Source: Qipengyuania gaetbuli (GTDB taxonomy: Bacteria; Pseudomonadota; Alphaproteobacteria; Sphingomonadales; Sphingomonadaceae). From it: a DNA stretch of 64,000 nt. The position numbers and the translations under genes were made by a program. Below the pieces are notes generated by a model. That model made no database searches, was not told where the DNA came from, and saw only the letters and a program-made list of their open reading frames with translations. Shown one piece after another: positions 62,572 through 64,000 of this stretch. Location of the stretch: assembly GCF_020524765.1 (NCBI RefSeq), contig NZ_JAIVLR010000001.1, forward strand, positions 1,426,001 to 1,490,000, read 5' to 3'. Each line of letters opens with the position of its first letter. Position 1 is the first letter of the stretch.

Positions 62572-62599
62572 GGTCATGCAAAGGAGATCTTGCATGACC
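62572..62599 (+). promoter_or_regulatory. start-codon hairpin with the Shine-Dalgarno in its loop (second copy)
   Basis: GGTCATGCAA (62572-62581), loop AGGAGATC, TTGCATGACC (62590-62599) has ten perfect pairs. The Shine-Dalgarno AGGAG lies in the loop and the ATG at 62594 in the 3' arm. The inner sequence GCAA-AGGAGA...TTGC is the same as in the hairpin on osmC, while the outer arms differ. Confidence 0.65.
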
Positions 62600-62935
62600 G
62601 ACACCAAGGCAGAGAGCCAGGAAATGCGCCAGTCGGGCCTCGCGCCCGAGACGCATAATGACGAGCAGGACGATCACCGCTCGCAGGCACAGGAAGTGGC
62701 CGAGCAGGCCCGTTCGCTGACTTCGGAAACGCTTTCGCCGACCGAAAGTACAAAGGGTCCGCATTCCTCGGGTCTGATGGGCGATTCCACGCAGGACACC
62801 GTCGATCACATGCGCGACATGGAAAGCTCGGGCCGGATCGACATGGGCGCATTTCGCGGCGAACCCAACATGGACGACAATGCCGGCAAGTATGGCGAAG
62901 GCCATGATGCCGAATTCGAAGAGGACGACAGCTAG
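62594..62935 (+). CDS. small acidic hydrophilic protein of unknown function (113 aa)
   Basis: The protein is hydrophilic and acidic with no cysteine, no signal peptide and no membrane span; it is rich in Asp, Glu, Ser and Gln (ETHNDEQDDHRSQAQE, AEFEEDDS) and probably disordered. I do not recognise the family. The start codon is part of a hairpin resembling that of osmC, which suggests that the two are regulated alike, and a stress-related role is a guess. The stop overlaps the convergent DUF202 gene by 4 bases. Confidence 0.75.
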   Translation: MTDTKAESQEMRQSGLAPETHNDEQDDHRSQAQEVAEQARSLTSETLSPTESTKGPHSSGLMGDSTQDTVDHMRDMESSGRIDMGAFRGEPNMDDNAGKYGEGHDAEFEEDDS

Positions 62936-63342
62936 CCGCCCAGATTGCCGTCGTTGAGGATCCAGAGGCCTGCAGTCAGCACTAGCGAACCTGCGGCGAC
63001 CGAATAGGCGAGGGCGCGGAAGTTCGGTGTCGAAATGGCTTCGAACTTGTGCGCGTCGAGCCGTTCCAGCGTGCGACAAGCGCGTTTCTGGGCGGTGATC
63101 GCCAACCAGCCACCTGCAAGTATGAAGACCGTGGCGATGGCCTTCGCCAGCCACGGCGGGTCGAATGCGCCGAACACGGCCTTGAAGCCAAGGCCGATGC
63201 CGATAGCGGCGAAGGATGTCCGTATCCAGCCGGCAAAGGTCCGCTCCATCGCCATGATGTTGCGGTCTTCGGCAAGGTCGGTGCGCAGTTCAGCCCACTG
63301 GGTGCTCTTGTCGGGTTTCTCGGGCGGATCGTCCTGGGCCAT
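62932..63342 (-). CDS. YidH/DUF202 membrane protein
   Basis: The 136-residue protein has the DUF202 core AMERTFAGWIRTSFAAIGIGLGFKAVFG near residues 31-58 and two further hydrophobic spans near residues 67-82 and 112-130. Family members are inner-membrane proteins of unknown role. It converges with the acidic protein gene by 4 bases. The minus-strand gene upstream (63379-63723) is on the same strand and is separated by 36 bases. Confidence 0.85.
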   Translation of the reverse strand: MAQDDPPEKPDKSTQWAELRTDLAEDRNIMAMERTFAGWIRTSFAAIGIGLGFKAVFGAFDPPWLAKAIATVFILAGGWLAITAQKRACRTLERLDAHKFEAISTPNFRALAYSVAAGSLVLTAGLWILNDGNLGG

Positions 63343-63378
63343 GCCCTAGAAGCGAGCGAGGAAGGCAGGCGTTCCGGA

Positions 63379-63723
63379 TTACTGGGCCGCGACGGGGTCG
63401 GTCGAGACCAGCGGCTCGGTATCGTTGACCAGCCAGCTCTGGTCTTCCGGCGTCGTTTCGGCGGGCGCATCCAGGCTACCGGCTTCGGAATACCAGCTGT
63501 CGAGTTCGGGCGAGGCCTGCTGGCGCGGTTGCGCCTGTGCCTGCGCCGGGGCTGCGGCTGGCGCAGCCACTACGGGGCGCGCAGTGGCTTCGGCCGACTG
63601 GTCGGCAAGGCTCTGCAACATGCCCGGGTCTTCCTCGCGCCCTACCATCGCCACGACAGCGAGAAGGAACAGGCCGATCATCACGAGCTTCTTGCGCTGG
63701 GTGGTAAACAGGCTGGTTTCCAT
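63379..63723 (-). CDS. single-span membrane protein of unknown function (114 aa)
   Basis: The product has a short cytoplasmic N terminus, one hydrophobic span (KKLVMIGLFLLAVVAMVG near residues 11-28) and a periplasmic tail rich in alanine, proline and glutamine (PAAAPAQAQAQPRQQASPE). No family is recognised. The ATG at 63723 is three codons after a TTG and is the likely start, but there is no clear Shine-Dalgarno. It follows mutS on the same strand, 26 bases downstream. Confidence 0.65.
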   Translation of the reverse strand: METSLFTTQRKKLVMIGLFLLAVVAMVGREEDPGMLQSLADQSAEATARPVVAAPAAAPAQAQAQPRQQASPELDSWYSEAGSLDAPAETTPEDQSWLVNDTEPLVSTDPVAAQ

Positions 63724-63749
63724 GACGCGCAACTATATGCGCGGCGCGG

Positions 63750-64000
63750 TTAAGCCTTCGTTGATCCGGCTTCGGCCTTGAGTTCGTAGAGTTTTTCCAG
63801 CGCCTCGCGCGGGCTGAGCGTGTCGACGTCAAGCGCTTCGAGCATCTTGCGCAAGCCGTCGTCGGCCGCTTCCGGCGCTTCGAGGCTGGCAGCGAACAGG
63901 GGCAAATCGCCAAGCCCGGCAGCAAGTCCGCCGGTTTCCGCGCGGCCCTTTTCCAGCTTGTCGAGCACCGCCTTGGCCCGCCGGATGATCGGCGCAGGCA
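63750..64000 (-). CDS. mutS: DNA mismatch repair protein MutS, 3' end only
   Basis: The window ends inside this gene; only the C-terminal 82 or so residues are visible, with the 5' part beyond 64000. The frame reads PAPIIRRAKAVLDKLEKG and ends VDTLSPREALEKLYELKAEAGSTKA, which matches the MutS C terminus with its SPREALE-LYELK dimerisation helix. MutS recognises mismatched bases and starts repair with MutL. Confidence 0.85.
   Translation of the reverse strand, partial: PAPIIRRAKAVLDKLEKGRAETGGLAAGLGDLPLFAASLEAPEAADDGLRKMLEALDVDTLSPREALEKLYELKAEAGSTKA

Overview
The window is GC-rich and densely coded, with roughly 76 protein genes, short gaps and many 1-4 base start/stop overlaps. The gene set points to an alphaproteobacterium of the order Sphingomonadales, most likely family Erythrobacteraceae. 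The main evidence is a serine palmitoyltransferase gene coupled to its own acyl carrier protein (bacterial sphingolipid synthesis), a single-cysteine DksA, a DivK-like regulator beside a DUF3572 gene, a large TonB-dependent receptor, an OmpA protein with a long proline linker, and several conserved small alphaproteobacterial proteins. I see no rRNA, convincing tRNA, prophage, insertion sequence, integrase or CRISPR array. This is ordinary chromosome, and its novelty lies mostly in regulation and gene order.

Layout. 1-10.6 kb: homoserine dehydrogenase, class II fructose bisphosphatase, PRPP synthetase, two tandem AraC-type regulators on the minus strand, HisN, an outer-membrane protein and two short-chain dehydrogenases. 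10.7-18.5 kb: ribosomal genes rpmI-rplT and the phenylalanyl-tRNA synthetase genes pheS-pheT, split by three tandem paralogous AraC-type regulators, then an SDR gene coupled to pheT. 18.5-23 kb: a lipoprotein, RF3, a hydrolase, a flavin-type protein and an EEP nuclease. 23-28.4 kb: glnK-amtB behind a clear sigma-54 promoter, a TonB receptor and a GNAT protein. 28.4-34.5 kb: GMC oxidoreductase, sterol desaturase-like protein, M20 amidohydrolase, a DUF442 protein and TerC. 34.7-43.5 kb: a double cold-shock-domain protein with a possible pseudoknot leader, argD-argF-hslO, queC, an MFS carrier, Cu/Zn SOD and OmpA. 43.5-52 kb: a 506-base gap, a DedA-like protein, a divergent Crp/Fnr regulator and desaturase pair, OsmC, spt-acp, DivK-like protein and a five-gene overlapping run from DUF3572 to a FemAB-like protein. 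52-64 kb: dksA, PilZ, an oligopeptide-binding lipoprotein, the kynA-kynB-kynU operon (tryptophan to anthranilate), HNH, GluQ-RS, a HIG1-like protein, cobalamin adenosyltransferase, 3-hydroxybutyryl-CoA dehydrogenase, a small acidic protein and the 3' end of mutS.

Most unusual signal. Several genes carry inverted repeats placed exactly on their translation start. The osmC gene (start 46666, minus) and the small acidic protein gene (start 62594, plus) share a design: a perfect 12- or 10-base-pair hairpin with the Shine-Dalgarno AGGAG in the loop, the AUG in the 3' arm and the same core GCAA-AGGAGA-TTGC. Other hairpins hold the Shine-Dalgarno in a stem (13326, 30393) or end at the base before the start codon (980, 11441, 53589). 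A candidate H-type pseudoknot precedes the cold-shock gene. Together they suggest translation-level control in this lineage, but this is inferred from sequence alone.
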